Shown: positions 22,307 through 32,533 of the stretch, piece after piece
How positions within the stretch are numbered: position 1 is the first letter of the stretch
Layout of the letters: every line of letters begins with the position of its first letter
DNA from: Pseudoxanthomonas sp.
GTDB taxonomy: Bacteria; Pseudomonadota; Gammaproteobacteria; Xanthomonadales; Xanthomonadaceae
Length of the DNA stretch: 64,000 nucleotides
NCBI RefSeq assembly: GCF_027498035.1
Contig: NZ_CP114978.1
Location: 620,001 to 684,000, forward strand
Direction of reading: 5' to 3'
Made by a program: the position numbers and the translations under genes
Notes under the pieces: model-generated
Told to the model about the DNA's origin: nothing
The model's database searches: none
The model's input: the letters and a program-made list of their open reading frames with translations, nothing else

Positions 22307-22941
22307 AACGCAGTTGGAACACCCTCAGCCAAGCCTCCAATGGCCTGTATGCCGTGCAGGACTTCGAGCGCGCCGCCTACCGGCTGGTGACCGAACAGGT
22401 CCTCTATGCCAGCGACCGCAATGCGCGCGTGGCCTACCACCTGATCGAAGCGCATCTCGAGGACTTCAAGTCCGCGCTGGAACCGCTGGGCATCGTGCTG
22501 GAGCGCAACGCCCATTACCGCTACGTGGTGGCCCTGCCGCGGCATGGCGAAGGCAGCCCGGTCTCGCTGGAGGAGACGATCCTGCTGCTGATCCTGCGCC
22601 ACCGTTACGACCAGTCCATGCGCCAGGGCCAGATCGAAGACCTGGGCGAAGTGGTGGTGGACCTGCCCGCGTTGCAGGAGGCTTATCCGGCGTTCGCCGG
22701 CCGGCAGATGCCAGAAGTGGGCGCGTTGCGCCTGCTGGCACGTTCGCTCAAGCGCTGGGGCGTGTGCCGCCTGGTGGAAACCGAAGGCGACGACCCGCAA
22801 CCCTTCCACCTGCAGGTGCGCCCGGCCATCGTGGAGATCGTGGGCGAGCACTGGCTGCAGCGTCTGGACCAGCACAACCGCGACGATCAGGACGGCCAGG
22901 GCGATGCTCCGGCAAGCGAGGACGACGATGCAGCTGCTTGA
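22303..22941 (+). CDS. jetB: Wadjet subunit JetB (DUF4194, MukE-like)
   Basis: A 212-residue protein of the DUF4194/MukE-like type, which binds the JetA kleisin as tandem winged helices. Visible landmarks are AAYRLVTEQVLYASDRNARVAY-like N-terminal helices, the strand-helix element ETILLLILRHRYDQSMRQG and LRLLARSLKRWGVCRLVE near the end. A Glu/Asp-rich tail follows. It is coupled to jetA by a four-base overlap and to jetC by a 14-base overlap, so the three proteins should be made in fixed proportion. Confidence 0.88.
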   Translation: MKRSWNTLSQASNGLYAVQDFERAAYRLVTEQVLYASDRNARVAYHLIEAHLEDFKSALEPLGIVLERNAHYRYVVALPRHGEGSPVSLEETILLLILRHRYDQSMRQGQIEDLGEVVVDLPALQEAYPAFAGRQMPEVGALRLLARSLKRWGVCRLVETEGDDPQPFHLQVRPAIVEIVGEHWLQRLDQHNRDDQDGQGDAPASEDDDAAA

Positions 22942-25900
22942 ACGCGTCCACCTGGTCCAGTTCTTCCTGTTCGAGGCCCAGACCCTCCAGCTCGATCCCA
23001 CCAGCGCGATCATCGCGCCCAACGGCGCGGGCAAGAGCGCGCTGCTCGATGCGCTGCAGATCGTGCTGCTGGGCGCCGACCGCAGCCGGATCCGCTTCAA
23101 CGCCCAGGCCGGCGGCAGCAGCCGCGCGCGCTCGATTCGCGACTACTGCCTGGGCGTGTACCGCAGTGGCGATGAAGGCCGCAAACGCCGCACCGCCACC
23201 ACCTACATCAGCCTGGTGTTCCGCGACCAGGAGACCGGCGAGCCGCTGACCGCCGGTATCGCGCTGGGCGCGTCGGTGGACGAGCCCGACCATCGCGTCC
23301 ACGGCCTGTACCTGCTGCCCGGCGTGGCCCTTGCACTCGAAGACCATCTGGAACGGGTCGATGGCAAAACCCTGCCGTTGGCCTGGGCTTCGTTCCGCGA
23401 GCTGGGCGCCAGGCTGTGCAAGCAGGCCGGCACCAAGCAGGAGCTGCACACCACCAGCGAGCGCTTCCTCAAGGACCTGCTGTTCCGCCTGCGCGCCTCG
23501 CCGACCCTGCACCCGGACCTGGGCGCCTATCGCAAGGCGTTCTCCAACGCGTTGAACCTGCAGAAGCACGAGGACATCGACCTGTTCGTGCGCACCCTGG
23601 TGGCCGAAGACCGGCCCACCGAGATCGCGCGGTTCCGCGCTCTGCTGGAGACCTTCCGCCAGATCAAGGACAAGATCGAGCAGGTCGCCCGGCGTATCGA
23701 GGTGGCCGAAAAGGTCGACGAGCAGTACGGCAAGATCGCCGCCCAGGCCGAGCGCGCCGCCTCCAGTCGTGCATTGGAGGCCGAGTACCGGCGTGACCTG
23801 CTGGGCGAACAGGTCGAGCAGGCCGATCAGCAACTGGCCCGGGCCGCCGAAGAACTTTCCACCGCCGGGCGCGTGCTGCAGGAGGCCCGCAGCGGTCGCA
23901 GCAGTGCACGCCAGGCCTACGAGCAGGCCCAGCAGCGGCTGCAGGGCACCCATGGCTTCGCCGACCAGGCGTCTTTCGATGCCATTGCCGGGCGTGACCG
24001 CGACCAACTGGTCCAGCGCAAGAAAGACCTGATCCGCCAGCTCGCCTATGTGCGCGACCAGCTGCAGGCCGTGGCCGGATTGAAGCTGGACGCGCTGGAT
24101 CCAACGGCATTGGCCGAGGCCGTGGCGCCCTGGCAGCAGTGGCTGGAGGAACTGGGCGCGTTGGCCGGCGATTCGGAAATTCCGCTCTCGCCCGAAGCGC
24201 TGCATGCCCAGGCCTTGGCCGCGCTGAAACAGAGCGCGCCGATCCTTGGCGCGGTCGCCCAGCACGCCCGCCTCAGTCACGCCGCATGGGAAGAAGCCAG
24301 CGCCCGCCGCGACAGCGCCAGACGCAACCAGGGGCGTGTCAGCGCGGGCCAGTCCGAGCTGCGTCCGGATGTCGTGCGGCTGATGAACTACCTGCACGAT
24401 GAAGGCATCGAGGTGCGGCCGGTCTGCGACCTGGTTCGCATCACCGACACTTCCTGGCAGCCCGCCATCGAAGCCTACCTGCGCAGCCACGTCGAAGCGC
24501 TGCTGGTGCCAGCCGAACACGAGGAGCGCGCGACCCGGCTGGTGCGCTCGCTCCAGGGCGGCCGCGCCGTCTATGGGGTGAAGCTGGCCCTGAGTACCCA
24601 CGCCAGGGCGGGCAGGGCAGAACATCCGGCGGTCGATGCGGTCGCCAGCCTGATCGCTGGCGACAACGCCGAGGCGGTGGCCTACCTGCGCCGCCAGCTG
24701 GGCGAGCTGCGCCAGGTCGACAGCGACCAGGACGTGGTGCGCACCCGCCAGGGCCTGACCCGCGATGGCCTGGTGGCCAAGGGCGGCGGCATCGAGCGCC
24801 GACGCCTGCCGGCCGCCTCCGAACTCAAGATCGGCGCCACCGACAGCCGCGAGCGGCTGCGCAGCCTGCGTGAAGAGCTGGAGACGGCCGAACAGGACGT
24901 GCGCAGGTTGGAGCCGGCCTATCGCCAGGCCGAAGCCCTGCAACAGGCACTATCGCGCTTCGCCGATGCCGATGAAGTTGCCCTGTCGATCCACGACGGA
25001 CTACTGCAGCACAAGGATGCCGAAGCGCGTTACCGGATCACCCGCGAGAGCCACGCCGCCCAGCTGGATCCAGACCTGGTCCAGCTTTCCGAACAGGTCC
25101 GCGAGCTGCAGGCGCGGGCGGGGCAATTCGACCTGCAGATCGAACAGCTTGCCGGCAAGGAAGCGGTGGCTCAGGGCAACCGCGATGCTGCGGAACGCCT
25201 GCTGGCCGCGCTCCGCTCACAGGAGGAGTTCTACTCCAGGAATGCCGTCGCAGCCTTCAACGATCCTGACGTCAATCCCAACCGGGTGGAGCGCCAGCGC
25301 GAGGAGCTCGACGAAAAGCTGCCCTCGCTGGAGGACCGGGTCAAACGCTGCGAGGAACGCGCCCGCGATGCGGACCGCCAGCTTGCCGCACTGGTGCCGG
25401 CCGCCTGGAGCGAGCTGGCCCAGTACGCCAAGGATCACGGCAGCACCTTCGATTTCGCAGCCGATGCCTGGCGCCCGGCGCAAGGGTTCCTGAAGAAGGA
25501 ACTCGACCACCTGCGCGGAACCGAGTTGGCCCAGTACCAGGCGCAGGCGGCCGAAGCCTATGGCACGGCGGTGGAGACCTTCCGCACCAACGTCGCTTCC
25601 ACGCTGTACGACAACTTCTCCAAGCTGCGGCACCAGATCAATACGCTCAACCGCACCCTGCGTTCCAGTCCAGCGTTCTCCAATAACGAGCGCTACCAGT
25701 TCCACTTCGAGGTCATCGCCGAATACCAGGAGCTGCACCGCTTCATCCAGCGGGCAGCCGATCTCAATGGCGAGGACGGCCTGTTCGGCACCGCCGGCGA
25801 GGTGCCTGCGGCCTTCCATGATCTGATCGAGGACAGTGCCCAGCCCAGGATGGCTGCTTCGCCGCTGGATGACTACAGGCGCTTCTTCAAGTTTGAAGTC

Positions 25901-26353
25901 CAGATCAAGCAGGATGACCGCGTCATCGGCACCCTCAGCGAGCGCATGCGCTCGGGTTCGGGTGGCGAACATCGCGCGCCGCTCTACGTGATCGCCGGCG
26001 CCGCGCTGGCCGCCGCTTACGGCAAGAGCGATGCGCATCCCGGCGGCATGGGACTGATCCTGCTGGATGAGTTCGGCGACAAGATCGATGCACAGAATGC
26101 CCGCGCAACGACCAACTACCTGCGTTCGCTGGGCCTGCAACTGGTGCTGGCCGCGCCCGATACGGCACAGGGCACGTTGAGTGGCGTCATGGACAGCTAC
26201 ATCGAACTGTTCCGCGACGGCGACCTGTTGCAGGTCGAACGCATCGAGGTCAAGGCGGCCGCACGCGAACTGCTGCTCAGCGACCAGTTCGATCTGCACC
26301 CGGAGCTGCTGGCAGCCGAGACCGATCGCATCAACGCCGAGCGCAATGCCTGA
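22928..26353 (+). CDS. jetC: Wadjet SMC-like ATPase JetC (MukB-like)
   Basis: The motor of the Wadjet complex, which extrudes DNA loops and, with JetD, cleaves small circular plasmids. The 1141-residue protein has the SMC layout: Walker A APNGAGKS (residues 30-37), long coiled coils about residues 240-480 and 600-870, a hinge region around residues 480-560, then the ABC signature SGSGGEHRAP (about 1008-1017) and Walker B LILLDEFGDKID (about 1046). ATG 22928 (MQLLERVHLVQFFLFE) is preceded by GAGG; an ATG eight codons earlier is less likely. All key ATPase motifs are intact, so decay of the system is not evident here. Confidence 0.9.
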   Translation: MQLLERVHLVQFFLFEAQTLQLDPTSAIIAPNGAGKSALLDALQIVLLGADRSRIRFNAQAGGSSRARSIRDYCLGVYRSGDEGRKRRTATTYISLVFRDQETGEPLTAGIALGASVDEPDHRVHGLYLLPGVALALEDHLERVDGKTLPLAWASFRELGARLCKQAGTKQELHTTSERFLKDLLFRLRASPTLHPDLGAYRKAFSNALNLQKHEDIDLFVRTLVAEDRPTEIARFRALLETFRQIKDKIEQVARRIEVAEKVDEQYGKIAAQAERAASSRALEAEYRRDLLGEQVEQADQQLARAAEELSTAGRVLQEARSGRSSARQAYEQAQQRLQGTHGFADQASFDAIAGRDRDQLVQRKKDLIRQLAYVRDQLQAVAGLKLDALDPTALAEAVAPWQQWLEELGALAGDSEIPLSPEALHAQALAALKQSAPILGAVAQHARLSHAAWEEASARRDSARRNQGRVSAGQSELRPDVVRLMNYLHDEGIEVRPVCDLVRITDTSWQPAIEAYLRSHVEALLVPAEHEERATRLVRSLQGGRAVYGVKLALSTHARAGRAEHPAVDAVASLIAGDNAEAVAYLRRQLGELRQVDSDQDVVRTRQGLTRDGLVAKGGGIERRRLPAASELKIGATDSRERLRSLREELETAEQDVRRLEPAYRQAEALQQALSRFADADEVALSIHDGLLQHKDAEARYRITRESHAAQLDPDLVQLSEQVRELQARAGQFDLQIEQLAGKEAVAQGNRDAAERLLAALRSQEEFYSRNAVAAFNDPDVNPNRVERQREELDEKLPSLEDRVKRCEERARDADRQLAALVPAAWSELAQYAKDHGSTFDFAADAWRPAQGFLKKELDHLRGTELAQYQAQAAEAYGTAVETFRTNVASTLYDNFSKLRHQINTLNRTLRSSPAFSNNERYQFHFEVIAEYQELHRFIQRAADLNGEDGLFGTAGEVPAAFHDLIEDSAQPRMAASPLDDYRRFFKFEVQIKQDDRVIGTLSERMRSGSGGEHRAPLYVIAGAALAAAYGKSDAHPGGMGLILLDEFGDKIDAQNARATTNYLRSLGLQLVLAAPDTAQGTLSGVMDSYIELFRDGDLLQVERIEVKAAARELLLSDQFDLHPELLAAETDRINAERNA

Positions 26354-26355
26354 GC

Positions 26356-26478
26356 ATGGCGTTGGCCAGGGCCACCCTGGAGCGGCTGTTTCACCGCGGC
26401 GAACGCGCACGCCTGCGCGACGGCGATGCCGTGGTGTCCCTTGACCCACCCCCGGCAAACGGGGCCAATCTGAAGTAG
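26356..26478 (+). pseudogene. jetD: Remnant of jetD (Wadjet toprim-type nuclease), 5' end only
   Basis: An ATG two bases after the jetC stop opens a frame of 40 codons. Its first 29 residues, beginning MALARATLERLFHRGERARL, look like the start of a longer protein and sit where jetD is expected. JetD normally has about 350-400 residues with a toprim-like catalytic domain; none of that is found. At 26442 the sequence turns into what looks like an insertion-sequence terminus, which supplies the stop codon. The identity rests on position and general similarity, so it is tentative. Confidence 0.5.
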
Positions 26479-26481
26479 ACA
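26442..26481. mobile_element. Probable IS3-family terminus (remnant)
   Basis: TGACCCACCCCCGG followed by CAAACGGGGCC and CTGAAGTAGACA resembles the outer end of IS3-family elements, which start with TGACC and carry a G/C-rich block and a GTAGAC-like motif. It truncates the jetD frame. No transposase and no facing second end is recognised in the next 400 bases, so the element appears to have been deleted or eroded. Confidence 0.45.
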
Positions 26482-26890
26482 CTTCGCCCCGCATGGCTCC
26501 GTAGCGCGAGCAGCCAGGCGATGCAGGGGGCGCGTTTTATTTAGAGGAACAGATGGCGTACGCGCTTACGCCAGTCGGGCTGGGGAGGGCCTTGGGCGAG
26601 ATCTGTCCTGCGGATGCGGCGCCGAAGAGGGGCGGAATCCCTGCCGGCTGATACCCCTGGAAACCGGAAAACCGCGGTGCGCCTACGGCGAGGGCATCAC
26701 CTGCAGTGACCGATCCAGGTCTCGCAGTTTCCATGCGAGGCCTGCGGCCGCGCCGCCCGATTTCATGCATGTGGCCCGTCGCGTCGCGCCCGCCTGTCCG
26801 GCCGCGATGGGTTCAGGCGTTGTGGCGTATGCGACATGAGGCATGGGTCTTTCGCTTCCTGTTCCGCAATGACCGTCACGGACGTATCGC
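26479..26890. other. Intergenic stretch between the jetD remnant and the polysaccharide locus
   Basis: About 410 bases without a recognised gene. It includes GGCGTACGCGCTTACGCC near 26555, an imperfect palindrome. The region joins the accessory Wadjet block to the polysaccharide locus and should contain the promoter of the dehydrogenase gene, but no clear sigma-70 or sigma-54 boxes stand out. Confidence 0.45.
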
Positions 26891-28167
26891 ATGCAGAATC
26901 TGGAAGGCAGCAGGATCGCCATCATCGGCCTGGGTTACGTCGGGCTGCCGTTGGCGGTGGAATTCGGCAAACACTATCCAACGCTCGGTTTTGACATCAA
27001 TGCCGCACGGGTCGAGGAACTGCGGGCTGGCCGGGACAGCACGCTTGAAGCGAGCGCGGCCGAGCTGGCAGCCGCCAGGCAGCTGAGCTTCAGTACCCAG
27101 CTGGAAGATCTTCGCAGCTGCAACGTTTACATCGTCACCGTGCCCACGCCGATCGACGCTGCCAAACGCCCCGACCTGACGCCGCTGGTCCGTGCAAGCC
27201 AGACGCTTGGCCAGGTGCTCAAGCCTGGCGACGTGGTGATCTATGAGTCCACGGTGTATCCCGGCTGCACCGAAGAGGTCTGCGTGCCGCTCCTTGCCCA
27301 TGGCTCGGGGCTGGTCTTCAACCGCGACTTCTTCGCCGGTTACAGCCCGGAGCGGATCAACCCCGGCGACAAGCAGCACCGTGTCACCTCCATTCTCAAG
27401 GTCACCTCAGGTTCGACGCCCGAGGCGGCTGACTTCGTGGATCGCCTTTACGGATCGATCATCACCGCCGGTACCCACCAGACCAGCTGCATCAAGGTGG
27501 CCGAGGCGGCCAAGGTGATCGAGAACACGCAGCGCGACCTGAACATCGCACTGGTCAACGATCTTGCGATCCTGTTCAACAAGCTTGGCATCGACACCCT
27601 GGAAGTGCTGCAGGCGGCCGGCACGAAGTGGAACTTCCTGCCATTTCGGCCTGGGCTTGTCGGTGGCCACTGCATCAGCGTCGATCCGTACTACCTGACG
27701 CACAAGGCGCAGGAGGTCGGCCATCACCCGGACGTGATCCTGGCCGGACGACGCACCAACGACGGCATGGGGCCATACATCGCCAGCGAGGTGATCCGGC
27801 TGATGGTGCGCAAGGGCATCAATCCGGTGAGCGCCAGGGTGCTGCTGCTGGGGTTGGCCTTCAAAGAGAACTGTCCGGACCTGCGCAACACCCGGGTGAT
27901 CGACATCATGCGTGCGCTGCACGGCTACAGCGTCCAGGTTGACGTGCACGACCCCTGGGTTGACGCCGCCGAGGCCGTGCACGAATACGGCCTGTCGCTG
28001 ATGGATCAGCCCGCGCCAGGCGATTACGACGCGGTGGTTGTGGCTGTCGGGCACAAGCAGTTCGCGGCATTGGGTGCTGAAGGCGTACGCGCCTTCGGCA
28101 AGCCCGACTCGGTGATCTATGACGTGAAGTACGTGCTGCCCCGCGAGGCAGTGGACGGGAGGCTCTG

Positions 28168-28168
<1 letters not shown>
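26891..28168 (+). CDS. tviB: UDP-N-acetyl-D-galactosamine/glucosamine 6-dehydrogenase (TviB/WbpO type)
   Basis: NAD-dependent enzyme that oxidises C6 of a UDP-N-acetylhexosamine to the uronic acid. The 425-residue protein belongs to the UDP-glucose/GDP-mannose dehydrogenase superfamily: Rossmann motif GLGYVGLP (residues 13-20), central YSPERINPGDK, catalytic Cys261 in VGGHCISVDPYY, and the C-terminal domain with GLAFKENCPDLRNTRV. The features match the Vi-antigen TviB and Pseudomonas WbpO rather than UDP-glucose dehydrogenase. Its stop overlaps the start of the epimerase gene (TGATG), the same pairing as tviB-tviC. The donor product would be UDP-GalNAcA or UDP-GlcNAcA. Confidence 0.9.
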
Positions 28169-29229
<1,061 letters not shown>

Positions 29230-29296
29230 TGCCGCTCGCGCCACGGTGAACCAGGCTGCGGCAAGCCTGCAATTCGTGGCCCGCGCACGACGGGCC

Positions 29297-29998
29297 ATGG
29301 AGGCCACGGGGCTGCGCCCTTGCAACGTTGGTGAAGTCAGCATCGTGCTCTTCGACACGGTGGCCTGGGGTGAACTTGAACCCGACGCGTACCGGCTACT
29401 GGACGCCAATGAGCGCCGCCGTGCCGCGCGCTTCCGGTTTGAGCGCGACCGATGCACCTACGTGCTCGCGCACGCCATGTGGCGCGTGGTGCTGGGGATT
29501 TCCCTCGACGCGCCTCCGGGCGAGGTGCCGCTGCATTTCCTGCCTACAGGTCAACCGCACCTTCCCGGCACCCGCTTCACCACCAGCCTGAGTCACAGCG
29601 GCCCGGTGGTGCTCATTGCCGTGGGGCTGGTAGGAGCCCTGGGGATCGACGTCGAGCGCTGGCCATCACGCGTGTCGATGGACGCCCTCCTGCAGGTGAT
29701 CTGCTCGCCCGAAGAACGCGGCCCATTGGGTGCGCTGCCGCCAGATCAACGCGAACGCGAACTGCTGCAACTCTGGACGCGGAAGGAAGCCTTGCTCAAG
29801 GCATGGGGCACCGGGCTGGAGCAGGCGCCTGCCAGCTTTTGGTCTCCGCCGGGCGGGATTTCCGTTCCGCCGCAGGGACTGATCGGGGTTCCATGCAAGG
29901 CGATTGATCTGACGCTTGCCGAAGGACACCTGGGCGCGCTTGCCGTATCGCTGGATGTCGCCCGATACCGGCTCTACACCGTGGCTCGCAACGCCTGA
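29297..29998 (+). CDS. 4'-phosphopantetheinyl transferase (Sfp/EntD superfamily)
   Basis: Transfers phosphopantetheine from CoA to the serine of carrier domains; here the obvious clients are the two PCPs and the ACP of the first synthase and the PCPs of the second. The Mg/CoA-binding motifs are ALGIDVERW and WTRKEALLKAWGTGL, with the upstream FTTSLSHSGPVVLIAV of Sfp-type enzymes. It has 233 residues from ATG 29297. GTG 29246, 16 bases after the epimerase stop, is a possible longer start; neither has a clear ribosome binding site. A PPTase inside a polysaccharide operon is unusual and is explained by the NRPS/PKS genes downstream. Confidence 0.88.
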   Translation: MEATGLRPCNVGEVSIVLFDTVAWGELEPDAYRLLDANERRRAARFRFERDRCTYVLAHAMWRVVLGISLDAPPGEVPLHFLPTGQPHLPGTRFTTSLSHSGPVVLIAVGLVGALGIDVERWPSRVSMDALLQVICSPEERGPLGALPPDQRERELLQLWTRKEALLKAWGTGLEQAPASFWSPPGGISVPPQGLIGVPCKAIDLTLAEGHLGALAVSLDVARYRLYTVARNA

Positions 29999-30103
29999 CC
30001 AAGCGGCGGCGTGCCCCAAGCCCAGCAGAAAAATCAGTTCAGGTGTCCGCACCCGGATTCAATGCCCGTATCACCCAGTTGTACATCGCTATTTCATGGG
30101 GTA

Positions 30104-30115
30104 GGGACCGGTCCC
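30104..30115. promoter_or_regulatory. 12-bp perfect palindrome upstream of the glycosylphosphotransferase gene
   Basis: GGGACCGGTCCC lies about 50 bases before the downstream start. A weak promoter-like TTGTAC box sits some 20 bases before it. It may be an operator, but a GC-rich palindrome of this length can occur by chance. Confidence 0.25.
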
Positions 30116-30166
30116 CGGGGGGAGTGGCCTTCAGGTGCGGTGCTTTGATGATGAGTGGGGTGGGGC

Positions 30167-31564
30167 ATGCGCCGTTTCGTATACGGACAAGCTGCTCGTT
30201 GGCTTCTGTTTCTTGGCGTTATCGAGTTGATGCTGCTGAGCGCCTCGATGTACGCGGCAACACATTTGCGTCTGCGCACGCCCGAGGAGTTCGATCAGTC
30301 CGTCCATTTCCTGCCGGCACAGGCGCTTCTGTTTGCGGTGCTGATCATGCTCGGCCTTGGGGCACTGGGCCAGTATCAAACCTACATGCGGGCAAGCTGG
30401 TTTGGCCTGCTTGCGCGTCAGGCGATCGGGTTTGGACTGGGTGGCTTCGGCCTAGTCGTGGCGTACTACGTTGTCCCGCAAGCCTACGTGGGGCGCGGCG
30501 TGCTGGGTATTGCGCTGGTCATTGGCTTCCTGGCCGTCACCGCCTTTCGTGCTGCTTTCATGCGGTTGGTGGAGATCGAGGCCTTCAAGCGCCGCGTGCT
30601 CGTGCTGGGGGCAGGCGAGCGTGCGTCGCTGATCCATTACCGCCTGCGCAGGCGCAGCGACCGACGGGGATTTTCCGTCGTCGGTTTCGTGCCTAGTCCG
30701 GGCGAAACGGTCGCCATACCGGCCGAGTTGCTGGTGACGCCGGAAAAACCGCTCCGCGAGTGGGCCGGGTTGCGCAGGGTGGATGAGATCGTGGTCGGGG
30801 TCGAGGATCGTCGCGGCAGTGTGCTGATGGAGGATCTGCTCGAATGCTGGCAGACCGGCATCGTGATCACCGACCTGACCACCTTCTTCGAACGTGAGGC
30901 CGGTCGCGTGCAGTTGTCCCTGACCCATCCGTCCTGGCTGGTTTACTCCGGCGGCTTCCACGCCACGCCATTACGTTTGTTCACCAAGCGCAGCTTCGAT
31001 CTGATTGCTTCACTCACCGTGCTGATGCTGACCTGGCCGTTGATGCTGCTGGTGATGCTTGCCATCCGCATCGAGTCCGGCGCAGGCCAGCCGATCCTGT
31101 ACCGGCAGGAGCGGGTCGGTATGCGCGGACGGACGTTCTGGCTGGTGAAGTTCCGCAGCATGCGCACCGATGCCGAACTGGATGGCGTGGCGCGCTGGGC
31201 CCGCGCAGGCGACGAGCGTGTGACGCGTGTCGGTCGCTTCACGCGCAAGGTGCGCCTGGATGAGTTGCCACAGCTCTGGAACGTATTGAAGGGCGAAATG
31301 AGCTTCATCGGGCCACGACCCGAGCGTCCTCAATTCGTTGCTGATCTCGGCAGGAGCATCAGCTACTACAACCTCCGCCACTGCCTCAAACCAGGCTTGG
31401 CCGGCTGGGCGCAGCTGCGCTATCCGTACGGAGCCTCCGAAGACGATGCAGCCGAGAAACTGAAGTACGACCTGTACTACGTCAAGAACCACAACCTGCT
31501 TTTCGACCTGCTGATCATGATTCAGACCGTTGAAGTCGTGATTTTCGGAACGGGCGCGCGTTAG
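30167..31564 (+). CDS. Polyprenyl glycosylphosphotransferase (EpsB_2/TIGR03013 type)
   Basis: Initiating enzyme of polysaccharide assembly: transfers a sugar-1-phosphate from a UDP-sugar to undecaprenyl phosphate at the inner membrane. The 465-residue protein has about four N-terminal membrane helices, a Rossmann-like cytoplasmic domain starting VLVLGAGERAS, one further membrane helix and the catalytic bacterial sugar-transferase domain with FRSMRTDAE, DELPQLWNVLKGEMS, GPRPERP and PGLAGWAQLRY. The end KLKYDLYYVKNHNLLFDLL is the pattern of the XrtA/PEP-CTERM-associated subgroup. ATG 30167 is preceded by GGGGTGGGG; GTG 30155 is an alternative. Confidence 0.9.
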   Translation: MRRFVYGQAARWLLFLGVIELMLLSASMYAATHLRLRTPEEFDQSVHFLPAQALLFAVLIMLGLGALGQYQTYMRASWFGLLARQAIGFGLGGFGLVVAYYVVPQAYVGRGVLGIALVIGFLAVTAFRAAFMRLVEIEAFKRRVLVLGAGERASLIHYRLRRRSDRRGFSVVGFVPSPGETVAIPAELLVTPEKPLREWAGLRRVDEIVVGVEDRRGSVLMEDLLECWQTGIVITDLTTFFEREAGRVQLSLTHPSWLVYSGGFHATPLRLFTKRSFDLIASLTVLMLTWPLMLLVMLAIRIESGAGQPILYRQERVGMRGRTFWLVKFRSMRTDAELDGVARWARAGDERVTRVGRFTRKVRLDELPQLWNVLKGEMSFIGPRPERPQFVADLGRSISYYNLRHCLKPGLAGWAQLRYPYGASEDDAAEKLKYDLYYVKNHNLLFDLLIMIQTVEVVIFGTGAR

Positions 31565-31676
31565 GGCCATTGGCCAGCCGGTTCCAGTAGCGCGCGTGTG
31601 CATGAAGGCCCAGGGCATCGCCGCCGTGACGTCGTCTTCGATCGATGGACCGCAACAATTCCAGGAACAGTGTCAG

Positions 31677-32507
31677 ATGCCAACGAAGGGAATTTCAGGA
31701 AACCTCAGGCGCATGGCCCATGACGGCGCCGAGTTGCCCGGTGTCCGGCTGCTGGCAAAGCCGGTGTATCGATTGATGTTCGACCGCGGAGCGCTGTCTT
31801 CGAATTCCTACTACGGCGTGTATCCCAGCCATGACGCGGCGCTCGCCCAGGCGCCGAAGACCCTGCCCACGGGCTATGACCTGCCGCGTGCGGCAGATCT
31901 CTACCACGAGCGGCTGGACAGCATCCTGCCAAGCGACTATCCGGTCCTGTTCTGGCTGTCGCAGATCTTCCTGTCAGGTCAACGCACGCTCTTCGACCTT
32001 GGTGGGCACATTGGAATCAGTTACTACGGCTTCCAGTCCTACATCGATTATCCCGATGACCTGCGCTGGCTGGTTTACGACCTGCCAGCGCTGGTGTCGG
32101 CCGGGCGTGAGTGGGCCGGCCAGCACGATACCGGTCGCAGGCTGGGCTTCACCCAGTCCCGCGAGGATGCCGATGGCTGCGCCATCCTGCTGGCGAGCGG
32201 GGTACTCCAGTATCTCGACTTCACCCTCCCGGAAATGCTGGGTTCCCTGCGGAATCCGCCCCGGCACGTGCTGGTCAACGTCACGCCGTTACATCCGGAC
32301 CGGAGTTTTTTCACCCTGCAACGGATCGGGGAACTTTCCAGCTGCCCCTACCGGGTGATGGCCGTACCGGATTTCGTCGACGAGATGAAGGCGCTGGGCT
32401 ACACGGTGGTCGATCGATGGGAGTCCTTCGAGCGCTACATGCGGATTCCGTTCGAGGGCGACCACTCGATCGACCGCTACTACGGCTTTTATTTCCAGCG
32501 TAGCTGA
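31677..32507 (+). CDS. Putative methyltransferase (TIGR04325 / LIC12133 type)
   Basis: A 276-residue protein similar to the putative methyltransferase family found in surface-polysaccharide loci. A glycine-rich SAM-binding-like element LFDLGGHIGISYYGFQSYI lies near residue 100, then WLVYDLPALV and ILLASGVLQYLDF, corresponding to motifs II-III. The C-terminal half includes LVNVTPLHP and HSIDRYYGFYFQ. It may methylate a sugar of the repeat unit; this is inferred from family context. ATG 31677 has AGGA ten bases upstream; the frame is open from 31596. Confidence 0.75.
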   Translation: MPTKGISGNLRRMAHDGAELPGVRLLAKPVYRLMFDRGALSSNSYYGVYPSHDAALAQAPKTLPTGYDLPRAADLYHERLDSILPSDYPVLFWLSQIFLSGQRTLFDLGGHIGISYYGFQSYIDYPDDLRWLVYDLPALVSAGREWAGQHDTGRRLGFTQSREDADGCAILLASGVLQYLDFTLPEMLGSLRNPPRHVLVNVTPLHPDRSFFTLQRIGELSSCPYRVMAVPDFVDEMKALGYTVVDRWESFERYMRIPFEGDHSIDRYYGFYFQRS

Positions 32508-32533
32508 CGACATCAGGAAAGGAAGGGAAAGAC

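Noticed and set aside
20864..26353. MukFEB chromosome condensin rather than Wadjet
   Set aside because: The middle protein is of DUF4194 type, the first is a JetA-like 480-residue protein and the ATPase has only 1141 residues, shorter than MukB. The context is accessory, and a gene start follows where jetD is expected.
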